Shown here piece by piece: positions 16,891 through 25,743 of a stretch of DNA of 64,000 nt; the first letter of the stretch is position 1; each line of letters starts with the position of its first letter. The translations under genes were made by a program, and so were the position numbers. Source of the DNA: Flavobacterium tyrosinilyticum (GTDB taxonomy: Bacteria; Bacteroidota; Bacteroidia; Flavobacteriales; Flavobacteriaceae); NCBI RefSeq assembly GCF_023656565.1, contig NZ_JAMOKG010000001.1, positions 998,456 to 1,062,455 of the forward strand, written 5' to 3'. The notes under the pieces are model-generated. The model did not search any database, was not told the DNA's origin, and was given only the letters and a program-made list of their open reading frames with translations.

Positions 16891-18288
16891 TTAAATTTCT
16901 GCAGCTATAGGCAGTTTGCCATGTTTTATTGCTTCCAGCATTTTGTTGTAATCCGATTCGTTTTGATCGGCGTATAAAACTGAGAACTCCGAAATGGCAT
17001 TGGCAAATTCGTTGGTATCTCCAATATAACCCGAAATTATAGAAGGATCTCCCGAACGTGCGTGAGCTCTTGCAAGTGCCCATCCGCAGGCTTTGGCGTA
17101 CTCTGCCATATTTTTAGGCTTCATTACTTCTAGCACTGGTTTTACTTTAGCATCTCTAAGCTGGCGTATGTAGAAGAACTTGTTTTTGCTGTCGTCTGTC
17201 CAGCCCAGAAACATATCGGACGCCGACTGCATTAGTTTTTGTCCCATTACAATTCGTTCGCCCTGATGGCTGTATTTTCCTTGTGTTTTTACATTGCCTT
17301 CCAAGACGCTTTTTCGGGCTTCTTTAAACTGTAAAAAAATAGGCTCTCCAGATGCCGACATCAGCAAGCTAATGCCGCACAATGTTCCAACACTGCCAAC
17401 CCCAACAACTTTTATGACTATATCATGAAGCTTGTATCTGCTTAGCAAAACTTGTTTTTCTTCTGAAAGGGATTCTAAATATCTATTATGGATAATTTCT
17501 CCTTCTTTGGCCACTTGTTTTTCAAGATCTCCGGTTGGATGAAATATCAAAGGCGGATCATCTTTTATACGTGCTCTGGCTCCATCAAAATAAGTCATTT
17601 TGGCAAACTCCTTTTCATGAGCGGTATATTCTGATGCTTTTTTTATTCTCTTTTGGTCAAATTCTTTAAAGTCTTTGTCTCGGCCTAATTCAATCAGTTC
17701 TGCGAGATCAATATCGGCATACCAAATTTGAAGCGCTGAGAGTTTACTATAATCCAACATGTGCCGCTTATAACTGTCTGCAACATTCCAAGCAAATTCT
17801 TTACAATTTTTATGGGAAAATTTGCGCCATCTTCCGGCAATAACAAAACTGGCCGCAAGTCTTTTTACATCCCATTCCCAAGGCCCTGGATAAGTTTCAT
17901 CAAAATCATTAATATCAAAAACCAGTTTCCGTTCGGGAGTTGCAAATCCGCCAAAATTCATCAAATGGCAATCTCCGCAAAGCTGTAAATTTATACCCGA
18001 TACCAGAGTGTGAGCCAAGTCGGCAGCCATGATAGCAGCGGCACCTCTGTAAAATGAAAAAGGAGATTCCATCATTCTTCTGTACCGAATAGGCAGCAGA
18101 CTTTCAACCCTTCCCACACTGGTCTGAATTAAAATATCTACTGGATCTTTTCTGTTTTTAAAAGAATTCCATTCTCCATGCTTCGCTAAAGGGATTTTCT
18201 TTCTAATCGAAGCTCCTTTGTCATAACGTTCTGCCTTTGATGCAATGGGATCAAAACTTTTTTCGGCACTATCTGCTTTTTCGATCAT
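16891..18288 (-). CDS. DUF2252 family protein (kinase-like fold)
   Basis: A 465-residue cytoplasmic protein. It shows the long conserved blocks of DUF2252: ESPFSFYRGAAAIMAADLAH, LCGDCHLMNFGGFATPERKL, FDINDFDETYPGPWEWDVKR (the Asp-rich loop resembles an aminoglycoside-kinase active site), and GWALARAHARSGDP near the C terminus. Biochemical function is not established for the family. It starts 11 bases after the DUF1254 gene stops, so the two are almost surely co-transcribed. Confidence 0.88.
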   Translation of the reverse strand: MIEKADSAEKSFDPIASKAERYDKGASIRKKIPLAKHGEWNSFKNRKDPVDILIQTSVGRVESLLPIRYRRMMESPFSFYRGAAAIMAADLAHTLVSGINLQLCGDCHLMNFGGFATPERKLVFDINDFDETYPGPWEWDVKRLAASFVIAGRWRKFSHKNCKEFAWNVADSYKRHMLDYSKLSALQIWYADIDLAELIELGRDKDFKEFDQKRIKKASEYTAHEKEFAKMTYFDGARARIKDDPPLIFHPTGDLEKQVAKEGEIIHNRYLESLSEEKQVLLSRYKLHDIVIKVVGVGSVGTLCGISLLMSASGEPIFLQFKEARKSVLEGNVKTQGKYSHQGERIVMGQKLMQSASDMFLGWTDDSKNKFFYIRQLRDAKVKPVLEVMKPKNMAEYAKACGWALARAHARSGDPSIISGYIGDTNEFANAISEFSVLYADQNESDYNKMLEAIKHGKLPIAAEI

Positions 18289-18299
18289 GAGAATGCAAA

Positions 18300-19748
18300 T
18301 TATTTTACTTCGGTTACATCACCCATTTTCCAAACTTTCTCAAAAAATCCTTTCTCTGGACCATAGAAACGAGCTAATAACTCAAATTTTCCTTTTGGAT
18401 CTGTTGGAACCCAGTTTGATTCTTTTCCTGCAGGAGCTTTTGCACCAAAATAAATATCGACAGAACCATCACTGTTTTTCTGAATGCCTGGAGATGTAGA
18501 AGCGCGGCTGAAATATTTCATGCCTTTTATTAAAGCATGTGTTTCTCGATCATAAGCCGTTACAGACCAATATAATTTTACAGGAACATTTGGCGGCAAA
18601 TGCAATTGATATAATTTTGAGCCGTCAAATTCTTGGCCTTTATCATCTTTAATTGTCATTAAATAAAACTGACCTGTTCCCAAATGTTTTGCACTGAAAT
18701 AAGCTATTGAATAACTTATTGCTCTTTCGCTTACCGGATAAATATTTGGCACTGTATAATTAGACATTATAGCTTTTACTACATCTTGAGAAGCTGGTAA
18801 AGCCCAATTTGTATTATCGTAAAAAGGAGGTTTGAAAATAGCCTGATATTTGCTGTCAATCCATTTTCCTGCATCTTTTACTGCTGCTTCCAAAATCTCT
18901 TTTTTTCTAGCATTTGCTTCAAACGTTTTTCCTTTTTCAATACCAATTGATTTTAGAAAATCTACCATAACTAAATCTCGATTCAGCCAAGGTTCGCGCT
19001 GTACAAATTGGTTTAAGAGTTCGAAAAAATGAAAATTGTATGGAATTGTATTGCTGAAAGGAACTTCTAATAAATCTACAAATTTTGTTGCTGGCGGATT
19101 TGCTGCCTGAGAATAAGGATAAATCTTTACTTTTTTTCCATAATCAATGGCTCTCTTAAGATCATTCGGACTTCCGTCTGTAAGATTTGATCGGAGAATT
19201 GCAAATCCTGTATAGGTTGAAGAAGGCATCGGAATGTATCCAGCTGGTACTTTGTCTTTATAATCTGGCGGAAGAATGAGATATTTTCCTCCTTTTCCTT
19301 TGTCTACACCCGCTGGGCCAATATCTTCTATTGCAGTCTGCCATCCGTCATCTAAACTTCCTGTAATAGATGAACTGCCCTCCGCCGGCGGAATCTCTAA
19401 TACAACAGGTCCTTTTCTAGTATCATACAAAGGATTGATATAAACCACATCTGGATTTGGCGTTAAGGTCTGATTTTTTGAATTTATCAACCCAGACCAA
19501 TAAATAACTTCGTTAAAATTGCCTTTTGCGTTAGTTAGACTTTCGTTTAATAATTCAAAATTTACAGCTGGAACTCCCCAAACAACGGCTTCAATTGCAC
19601 GATTATAAATGATCTGCTCTTGCAGATCCGTTGGTTTAAAAGTACCTAAAACAGATTCTGAAGAAACGGTTTCTGTTTTTTCTGTCGATTTTTTATTGCA
19701 AGAAATAAATAGCGCAATAAGGAAAAGTGAAATTATTTTAGTTTTCAT
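18300..19748 (-). CDS. DUF1254/DUF1214 lipoprotein
   Basis: The chosen start gives 482 residues beginning MKTKIISLFLIALFISCNKK, a lipoprotein signal. The frame extends further upstream to 19844, but that part overlaps the previous gene and spoils the signal. The N-terminal half is DUF1254 (RAIEAVVWGVPAVNFEL, VYINPLYDTRKGPVVLEIPP). The C-terminal half is DUF1214 (KLYWSVTAYDRETHALI, LLARFYGPEKGFFEKVW). The domain pair is widespread but has no proven reaction. It sits 53 bases after a porin-like gene and 11 bases before DUF2252, which suggests a shared pathway. Confidence 0.87.
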   Translation of the reverse strand: MKTKIISLFLIALFISCNKKSTEKTETVSSESVLGTFKPTDLQEQIIYNRAIEAVVWGVPAVNFELLNESLTNAKGNFNEVIYWSGLINSKNQTLTPNPDVVYINPLYDTRKGPVVLEIPPAEGSSSITGSLDDGWQTAIEDIGPAGVDKGKGGKYLILPPDYKDKVPAGYIPMPSSTYTGFAILRSNLTDGSPNDLKRAIDYGKKVKIYPYSQAANPPATKFVDLLEVPFSNTIPYNFHFFELLNQFVQREPWLNRDLVMVDFLKSIGIEKGKTFEANARKKEILEAAVKDAGKWIDSKYQAIFKPPFYDNTNWALPASQDVVKAIMSNYTVPNIYPVSERAISYSIAYFSAKHLGTGQFYLMTIKDDKGQEFDGSKLYQLHLPPNVPVKLYWSVTAYDRETHALIKGMKYFSRASTSPGIQKNSDGSVDIYFGAKAPAGKESNWVPTDPKGKFELLARFYGPEKGFFEKVWKMGDVTEVK

Positions 19749-19801
19749 TTTATATAGTATTAAAAATTTAAAATGATATTTTCTAAAAATTCTTATGGAA
19801 A

Positions 19802-20614
19802 TTATTGAGGAAATATAAAGGCAACAACCGCTCTTAATCCCCAATCGGGTCTTATGCTTGAGTGGCCGACAACAGGAATTAAAGGCATAACGGCAAACTG
19901 CATGGTCTGTCCTCCTAATTTTGTAATGGCGCCAACGTTTGGGCTAACGGTAATAAGAGTTGTTTTTCCTTCCCAATTTTGGGTTATTTCTGAAGTGATT
20001 CCTAAACTTGCACCGCTTTTATAACTATGTGTTAGAAATAATTGCGTGTAAAACTGATTAAAATCTGCTCTGCCGGCATTTCCTGCAACAGACCAAATTT
20101 GATTGGCTAAAAAACCTATCGAAAGCCCTTTTCCTTGATGCATGACCAAAACGCTGGGTCCAATTCCAAATTTTTCTGTTCCTAAAAGTTTCTCTGTAGC
20201 CGTTGGTACCAAAAAAGCAGGACCAATTCCCAAAATAATTCCTTTGGTTTTAGGAGCAAAAAATGCTGTGACTGTTGCATCGCTCAAACCAAACTCATGT
20301 GTGTTTTCTCCCGTAACATCCTGCTGATCTACAACTGGAAGAATGTAACGCGTAATTAAGTTTAAATTTTCACTCAACTTAAAAGGAACAACGGGCTGTA
20401 TATTGATCTGATATTTTGATCCATTATAAGCACCAATACCGTAAGTGAGGTTATTTTGCAGCGGGACACTAATTAAACTTGCTACAGGATTGGCCATTTT
20501 ATCGGCGAGTTCCTGTGCACTATTTCCCGGCTTTGGCTCTTCTTGTGCAAAAACCGTAAATGACAGTGCAAAAAGACTTATACAGAAAAATAATTTATTG
20601 AAGATATAATTCAT
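19802..20614 (-). CDS. Outer membrane channel-like protein
   Basis: A 270-residue protein with a signal peptide (LFALSFTVFAQ) and amphipathic strand pattern. It has SAQELADKMANPVASLISVP at the mature N terminus and FGIGPSVLVMHQGKG in the middle, as in Bacteroidota and proteobacterial proteins often mis-named neuromedin U that fall in the Phenol_MetA_deg-like superfamily. Likely an outer-membrane porin for the sulfatase/DUF1254 locus. Substrate unknown. Confidence 0.65.
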   Translation of the reverse strand: MNYIFNKLFFCISLFALSFTVFAQEEPKPGNSAQELADKMANPVASLISVPLQNNLTYGIGAYNGSKYQINIQPVVPFKLSENLNLITRYILPVVDQQDVTGENTHEFGLSDATVTAFFAPKTKGIILGIGPAFLVPTATEKLLGTEKFGIGPSVLVMHQGKGLSIGFLANQIWSVAGNAGRADFNQFYTQLFLTHSYKSGASLGITSEITQNWEGKTTLITVSPNVGAITKLGGQTMQFAVMPLIPVVGHSSIRPDWGLRAVVAFIFPQ

Positions 20615-20651
20615 AAAACTGCCATTTTAAAAGATTAGTAACAATTATATT

Positions 20652-20691
20652 AATGAACAGCTTCTAGCAACTAGAAACTGTTCATTTTTTT
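20652..20691. terminator. Hairpin between arylsulfatase and porin-like gene
   Basis: AATGAACAG-TTCTAG pairs with CTAGAA-CTGTTCATT, with one mismatch. The T-run is on the plus side, whereas genes here run on the minus strand and see only AATATAATTG after the stem. It may weaken or process the minus transcript rather than stop it. Confidence 0.55.
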
Positions 20692-20718
20692 AATAACTAA
20701 CTCAAAATTTTAGTTTTA

Positions 20719-22341
20719 TCACCCGCCTCCACTTCTTTTTGCAGTTGATATAGATTTTAATTTCTGTTGTGCCTCTTTAAGCTTCAAATAATTATCAATA
20801 GTAATTGGACCAGGATATAAGTTACTTTGCACTTCATGAGGTGGATATTTTTCATAGGTTTTAGCAAATTCTCCTATAATGTTCTGAATAGTTGGCAAGA
20901 ACCAAGTTTTCTCTGTAAAATTGTTCATGAATAAATCATAGCGCTCTTGTGGATCTGCCCATAAGTCAAATATTTGCGGTACAGTTGCTACATAACTCGC
21001 AGCCCCTTTCCAACCTAAATTAGAATCTACCGCCAAGCCACCTGTTGCCTGTCCGTTATCACCACGTAAATTAAAGACTGCTTTGAATTTTCCAACTCTG
21101 ATAGCTCCAGGCAATAATTCATCTTCAGTAAAATAAAACCACATGTTTCTTTTAGATTTTCCTGTACCAAATAAAACTGGAGACATATCATAACTATCAA
21201 AAATAGTTGGTTTTCCTTCTCTGTCTACCGTTGGCAATTCCTGCCCTGATAAAGCAGCAAAAGTTGCCATAAAGTCTAGTGTTCCTAAAATATCGCTGTT
21301 TTTACTATTGGGTTTAATTTTTCCAGGCCACCATGCTAAAGTTGGAATACGGCTACCGCCTTCACGATCAGTTCCTTTTGTTCCTCTAAAAGGAGTATAA
21401 CCACAATCAGGATAAACGTCTTGCCAAGTTCCATTATCAACCGTATAAATGATTAATGTATTTTCGGCAATTCCCATGTTACGAACTTCATCCATAATAC
21501 GGCCAATTCTTGAATCTAATTCAACAATACAATCGGCGTATTTATTTTTACCTGCAGATTTTCCTGCATAATCAGGATGCGGTAAATTGGGCTGGTGATT
21601 TTTTGCAAAAGAGATTTCCATAAAAAATGGTTTATCCTTTTTACCGTTTTCTTTCAGCCATTTTATAGACTCTTCTTCTGTATATTGATCTAAAAACGGA
21701 ATTACTTTTCCGTCTATTTTTCTAACTTCTCTATATGGCTTTCCAGCCTCTCCCTCCAAAGCACCTTTGGTTCCTTTTACCCATGTTGCTCTAATATCAT
21801 CTGGCATATCAGCATTCCAATCTGGATCTGTATACGTGTAAGCGTTTAAGTGATATAACGTTACGTTTTTCATCACATCAAAACCTTGTGCAATTGGCAT
21901 AGAATAGTCTTCTTCACCCAAGTGCCATTTTCCGGCAAAAAAGGTATTGTAATTTTTTCTTTTTAATAAAGAAGCAAGAGTCCATTCTGCTTTTGGCAGA
22001 CCGCCACCATCACCTGGAAAAGCAACGGTTGTCATACCGCTTCGATTAGGAATTCTTCCTGTAATTAGAGCTGCTCTTCCCGGAGTACAGCTTGGCTGTC
22101 CGTAGAAAGACCAAAATTGCATTCCTTCGTTTGCCATTCGATCGATATTTGGAGTTGCGGCACCTCTAGCTTCACCACCGCCATAAGGGCCTAAATCTCC
22201 CCATCCGGTATCATCTGATAATAAAATAATAATGTTTGGGCTTTTTTGCGCATAACCAACACTGGCTATCAAGAAGCAAAAAAGCAAGCCAAAGGTCTTC
22301 AGGAGACTGGCTGGTTTGTTTGATCTAAAATTTGTTTTCAT
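20719..22341 (-). CDS. Secreted arylsulfatase (CTPGR type)
   Basis: A 540-residue sulfatase with a signal peptide (FLIASVGYAQ). The metal site begins with NIIILLSDDTGWGDLG. The formylglycine signature CTPGRAALITG puts the modified Cys at residue 85. Later motifs are FFAGKWHLG and YTVDNGTWQDVY, where Asp-Asn binds calcium. Sulfatases remove sulfate esters from carbohydrates or aromatics after the Cys is oxidised by a maturase; no maturase gene lies in this window. It forms a set with the HAD gene and a second sulfatase upstream, with short gaps. Substrate unknown. Confidence 0.92.
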   Translation of the reverse strand: MKTNFRSNKPASLLKTFGLLFCFLIASVGYAQKSPNIIILLSDDTGWGDLGPYGGGEARGAATPNIDRMANEGMQFWSFYGQPSCTPGRAALITGRIPNRSGMTTVAFPGDGGGLPKAEWTLASLLKRKNYNTFFAGKWHLGEEDYSMPIAQGFDVMKNVTLYHLNAYTYTDPDWNADMPDDIRATWVKGTKGALEGEAGKPYREVRKIDGKVIPFLDQYTEEESIKWLKENGKKDKPFFMEISFAKNHQPNLPHPDYAGKSAGKNKYADCIVELDSRIGRIMDEVRNMGIAENTLIIYTVDNGTWQDVYPDCGYTPFRGTKGTDREGGSRIPTLAWWPGKIKPNSKNSDILGTLDFMATFAALSGQELPTVDREGKPTIFDSYDMSPVLFGTGKSKRNMWFYFTEDELLPGAIRVGKFKAVFNLRGDNGQATGGLAVDSNLGWKGAASYVATVPQIFDLWADPQERYDLFMNNFTEKTWFLPTIQNIIGEFAKTYEKYPPHEVQSNLYPGPITIDNYLKLKEAQQKLKSISTAKRSGGG

Positions 22342-22416
22342 AAGCTGTTCTGGAATAAATTAATACAATCTTTAATTCTAAACTTTTGGATAGAAAATAT
22401 TTATTTCAAATTCGAA

Positions 22417-23433
22417 CTATTTATCAGGAAATACTTTTTTCCAATCGTCTTTCACGCTTATTACATGATATTTGTATTTTGCTGCCGTATTTAATGAAAG
22501 ATTATCTTTTTCCTGATAATTGTATTCTCTAATGGAGTCGTTGTGGTTTACAATTAATTGAAAAGATGGATATTTACTTCCAGAAGAATATCTCAACATG
22601 GCAAGATCTCCTGCTCCGCCTTCATTTCCACAGGCAAAAACAGGTCTTTGACCAATGTGTAGCTGTATGCCAACAGGTTTTCCTTCTTTATCATTAAAAT
22701 GATCTAATGCCGGTTCTCTCAAAACTGCATTTTTAGCATCATCAAATTTGTATTTGAAAGAGGTTCCCACAACTTGATCTTTTGGAATTCCGTAAAAATC
22801 CTGAGATATTGCTCTAACCACTTCAACCGTTCCGCCAGTAACAATAAAAGTTTTAAAACCATTTGCACGCAAATAATTCAAAAGTTCCAATTGAGGCTGA
22901 TATCTAATTTGTTTTACTGGAACATTTTTACCAGGATATTGCGCTGTTTTAAAAAAATCATTCACTGATGCTTCAAATTCATCTTCTGTCATTCCGGTAT
23001 GAGTTGCTGCAACAAGTTCAATAAGTGCTTTATCCCCTCCTTTTTCAAAAAACGTTTTGTCTTTTTCTACAACGGCTTTAAATGGCTGTTTTTGAGCTAA
23101 AGCAGGATTGGCTTCAACCATTTTTTTTACTTTATAAAAAGCAAAAAGCTCTTGTACGTATGGTTTTTCTGCCCATAGAGTTCCGTCGTTATCAAAAGTT
23201 GCAATTCTGCTTTCTACCGGAATAAAATCTGGACTTCCTTCCTTGGTTACTTTTTCAACATAAGCGATAATGTCTTTTTTTAAAGCTCCATCATTCCAGC
23301 TCGGCAGCGGGTCACCACTGGTTGCAACGACAGCTGTACTATCCTTAGCATCTACAGTTGTAGTAGTCTCCGATTTTTTGCAGGAAACCAGTAAAAATAA
23401 AAACAAGGGCACTATATATATTTTTCTATACAT
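22417..23433 (-). CDS. HAD-superfamily hydrolase, lipoprotein
   Basis: A 338-residue protein with a lipobox (LFLFLLVSCKK), so it should sit in the periplasmic or outer membrane. The HAD motif I is FDNDGTLW, with nucleophile Asp at residue 81 and the acid at 83. Motif II is FIVTGGT. Motif III/IV is FACGNEGGAGDLAML, which departs from the usual GD-x3-D but keeps an Asp. It belongs to the phosphoserine-phosphatase-like HAD group. Being an envelope phosphatase between two sulfatase genes is unusual. Reaction and substrate are inferred only at the level of phosphate-ester hydrolysis. Confidence 0.82.
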   Translation of the reverse strand: MYRKIYIVPLFLFLLVSCKKSETTTTVDAKDSTAVVATSGDPLPSWNDGALKKDIIAYVEKVTKEGSPDFIPVESRIATFDNDGTLWAEKPYVQELFAFYKVKKMVEANPALAQKQPFKAVVEKDKTFFEKGGDKALIELVAATHTGMTEDEFEASVNDFFKTAQYPGKNVPVKQIRYQPQLELLNYLRANGFKTFIVTGGTVEVVRAISQDFYGIPKDQVVGTSFKYKFDDAKNAVLREPALDHFNDKEGKPVGIQLHIGQRPVFACGNEGGAGDLAMLRYSSGSKYPSFQLIVNHNDSIREYNYQEKDNLSLNTAAKYKYHVISVKDDWKKVFPDK

Positions 23434-23451
23434 GATGTTGATTTTTAAATC

Positions 23452-23487
23452 AATAGAGCTTGAACTATGATAAATTCAAGCTCTATT
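23452..23487. terminator. Hairpin between second arylsulfatase and HAD gene
   Basis: AATAGAGCTTGAA and TTCAAGCTCTATT are exact complements around 10 bases. It lies inside what is otherwise a minus-strand operon, and no strong T-run follows on that strand. A role in differential expression or mRNA stability is possible. Confidence 0.55.
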
Positions 23488-23500
23488 TTATTAGATCTTT

Positions 23501-25156
23501 TTATTTTTTCTTAGAGCCACCTTGAGCTGCATTAAGTGCTTTTTCTAACTTAATTTGATCCAAAGTTTCTTCCATAATGGTTAATGGAGAAAAACTTGGA
23601 GGAATTGATCGAGGAGGATATTGCTTAAATGTTTCAGCAAACTTCATCACTTCTACATTCATTCCGTAAATTGATCCCACATGGTTAATAAGCCAATCCC
23701 AGTACGTGTTTGAAGTAAAATCTGCTCTTTCATAAGGATCTTGGTATAAATTAAAGATTTTTTGTAAACGGAGTTTTGTAAAAGGCTCTGCCCATACTCC
23801 CATTGTTCCTGCTAAACGTTGTTCTGCGAAAACATATTTATAATCTCCTTGGCGCATACCTACAAGCAATCCATCATCATCAGAATAGAAAAATTCATTT
23901 CTAGCACTTTTTGGTGTTTTACCTTCTAAAAATGCAGACTGATCATAACCGTCTAAATGTATTTTATAAGTATTCCCGTTTGCTTTGTATCCTGTCAACA
24001 TTTTTTTAACAATATCAGGTTCTCCAGCGATTGAAACCAAAGTAGGAAACCAGTCGTTGTGACTCATCATTTCAGTAGTTATTTGACCTGGTTTAATTAC
24101 CCCTGGCCAACGTACCATACATGGAACTCTAAATGCACCTTCCCAGTTAGTGTTTTTTTCTGAACGGAAAGATGTCATTCCTCCATCAGGCCAAGTATTC
24201 ATATGAGGGCCATTATCTGTAGAATATACAACCAAGGTATTATTTGCAATTCCTAAATCATCTAGGACTTTTAAAAGTTCTCCTACTGTTAAATCGTGTT
24301 CAATCATTCCGTCAATATATTCACTATCTCCATGTGTATATCTACCTCTATGTTCTGCTCTTACGTGTGTTCGCAAGTGCATACGAGTACCATTCCACCA
24401 TACAAAAAAAGGTTTTCCCGCTGCATTCTGTCTTTTGATAAAATCAATTGCCGCAGCTACTGTTTCATCATCTACTGTCTCCATTCTCTTTTTAGTAAGA
24501 GCTCCAGTATCTTCAATTTTTTGTTTTCCTATTTTTCCAAAGCGAGGATCTGTTACAGTAGCATCATCGGCATTTGTAGCGATACATTTTAAAACACCTC
24601 TTGGGCCATATTGTTTTAAGTACGCAGGATCTTTTGGGTAGTCTGGTAATTCTGGTTCTTCTTCTGCATTTAAGTGATAAAGATTTCCAAAAAACTCATC
24701 AAAACCATTTACAGTTGGTAAACTTTCATTGCGATCGCCTAAGTGGTTTTTTCCAAATTGTCCAGTTGCATATCCCAATGATTTAAGAACTCCTGCAATT
24801 GTAGGATCTAATTGACTCATTCCCATTGGTGCTCCTGGAAAACCTACTTTCGTCAAACCAGTACGAATACCATGTTGTCCAGTTATAAACGCTGCACGAC
24901 CTGCTGTACAGCTCTGTTCTGCATAATAATGCAAAAAGCGTATTCCTTCATTTCCAACACGATCAATATTTGGAGTTGTATACCCCATTAATCCATCACT
25001 ATAAGCACTGACATTAGTTGTTCCAATATCATCTCCCCAAATTATCAAAATATTAGGTTTTTTGCTCTGTGCTGTAACAGAAACTCCCGAAAACAATAGC
25101 AATGCTAATACCTTCAAGGTACTTGCAAGTCTGTACTTAAATTTGATTTGTTTCAT
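23501..25156 (-). CDS. Secreted arylsulfatase (CTAGR type)
   Basis: A 551-residue sulfatase with a signal peptide (LLFSGVSVTAQ). The metal site is NILIIWGDDIGTTNVS. The formylglycine signature is CTAGRAAFITG with Cys 83, having Ala in place of Pro, which formylglycine-forming systems of the C-x-(P/A)-x-R type accept. Later motifs are TGQFGKNHLGD and YSTDNGPHMNTWPDGG. It is the first gene of the sulfatase-HAD-sulfatase set, with a 590-base upstream region carrying repeated palindromes, so it probably leads the operon. Substrate unknown. Confidence 0.92.
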   Translation of the reverse strand: MKQIKFKYRLASTLKVLALLLFSGVSVTAQSKKPNILIIWGDDIGTTNVSAYSDGLMGYTTPNIDRVGNEGIRFLHYYAEQSCTAGRAAFITGQHGIRTGLTKVGFPGAPMGMSQLDPTIAGVLKSLGYATGQFGKNHLGDRNESLPTVNGFDEFFGNLYHLNAEEEPELPDYPKDPAYLKQYGPRGVLKCIATNADDATVTDPRFGKIGKQKIEDTGALTKKRMETVDDETVAAAIDFIKRQNAAGKPFFVWWNGTRMHLRTHVRAEHRGRYTHGDSEYIDGMIEHDLTVGELLKVLDDLGIANNTLVVYSTDNGPHMNTWPDGGMTSFRSEKNTNWEGAFRVPCMVRWPGVIKPGQITTEMMSHNDWFPTLVSIAGEPDIVKKMLTGYKANGNTYKIHLDGYDQSAFLEGKTPKSARNEFFYSDDDGLLVGMRQGDYKYVFAEQRLAGTMGVWAEPFTKLRLQKIFNLYQDPYERADFTSNTYWDWLINHVGSIYGMNVEVMKFAETFKQYPPRSIPPSFSPLTIMEETLDQIKLEKALNAAQGGSKKK

Positions 25157-25268
25157 GATAAAAAAAATTCGTTAATGATATTTGTTAAATATGAGTTTGA
25201 AAGAAATAAATAGGAAAAATGATAAACTTTGAAAAGGCATTTCTAAATCGATGTTGCACTTTTTTGAT

Positions 25269-25302
25269 GTTTCAAATTCATTTTTATTTTAAAATCTGAA
25301 AC
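25269..25302. promoter_or_regulatory. Distant GTTTCA...TGAAAC inverted pair upstream of the sulfatase operon
   Basis: GTTTCA and TGAAAC are spaced 22 bases apart, wider than the two copies further upstream. It lies about 110 bases before the sulfatase start and may be a degenerate operator. Confidence 0.4.
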
Positions 25303-25380
25303 AAAATAATTTTAACTTTTTCTTAAGTATCTCAAATTTAACTAGTAAAAGAGCGAACTATTGAATTTATTCGGCATGAA

Positions 25381-25408
25381 CTTGTTTCATTTTATAATAT
25401 GAAACAAG
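25381..25408. promoter_or_regulatory. Operator-like palindrome 1 (GTTTCAT-N8-ATGAAAC)
   Basis: CTTGTTTCAT and ATGAAACAAG are exact 10-base complementary arms around an 8-base AT spacer. The site lies about 225 bases upstream of the sulfatase ATG. An identical geometry recurs 50 bases away. Confidence 0.65.
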
Positions 25409-25432
25409 AAAATTGGAGAATTTGCACCAAAA

Positions 25433-25456
25433 TGTTTCATTTTAAAAAATGAAACA
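25433..25456. promoter_or_regulatory. Operator-like palindrome 2 (GTTTCAT-N8-ATGAAAC)
   Basis: TGTTTCAT and ATGAAACA surround 8 AT-rich bases, the same spacing as the neighbouring site, with centres 50 bases apart. A further half-site ATGAAACA is at 25571-25578. The rest of the 25157-25743 gap is AT-rich with no credible gene. Confidence 0.65.
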
Positions 25457-25693
25457 CATTAAAACATCAGAAAATTAAGAAGTTATGTTTTAATTTAAAA
25501 AAGGACAAAAAAGAGGTAAATAACGATTTAAGTTCGTTTTTTGAGTAGGTATTTTTTAAAAAATGGTCAAATGAAACAAAAAATTCTTTTTTTTAGGTAA
25601 AATTTTAACAAATTTTGAATTGCAAAACATTCCTTAAAAGACAAAATAACAACTGGAGAAAAGCAAATGAAGTTTTGCAAAACAGTCTAAAAC

Positions 25694-25725
25694 AAAAAAA
25701 GCCGCTTAAAAAAGCGACTTTTTTT
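25694..25725 (-). terminator. Terminator of pyk
   Basis: AAG-CGCTT pairs with AAGCG-CTT with one mismatch, flanked by an A-run and a seven-base T-run. It follows the pyk stop by about 20 bases. Confidence 0.8.
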
Positions 25726-25743
25726 AAATTATTAAAGAATAAA

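Noticed and set aside
19749..19844. Longer start for the DUF1254 protein
   Set aside because: It overlaps the porin-like gene and would hide the lipoprotein signal that begins at 19748.
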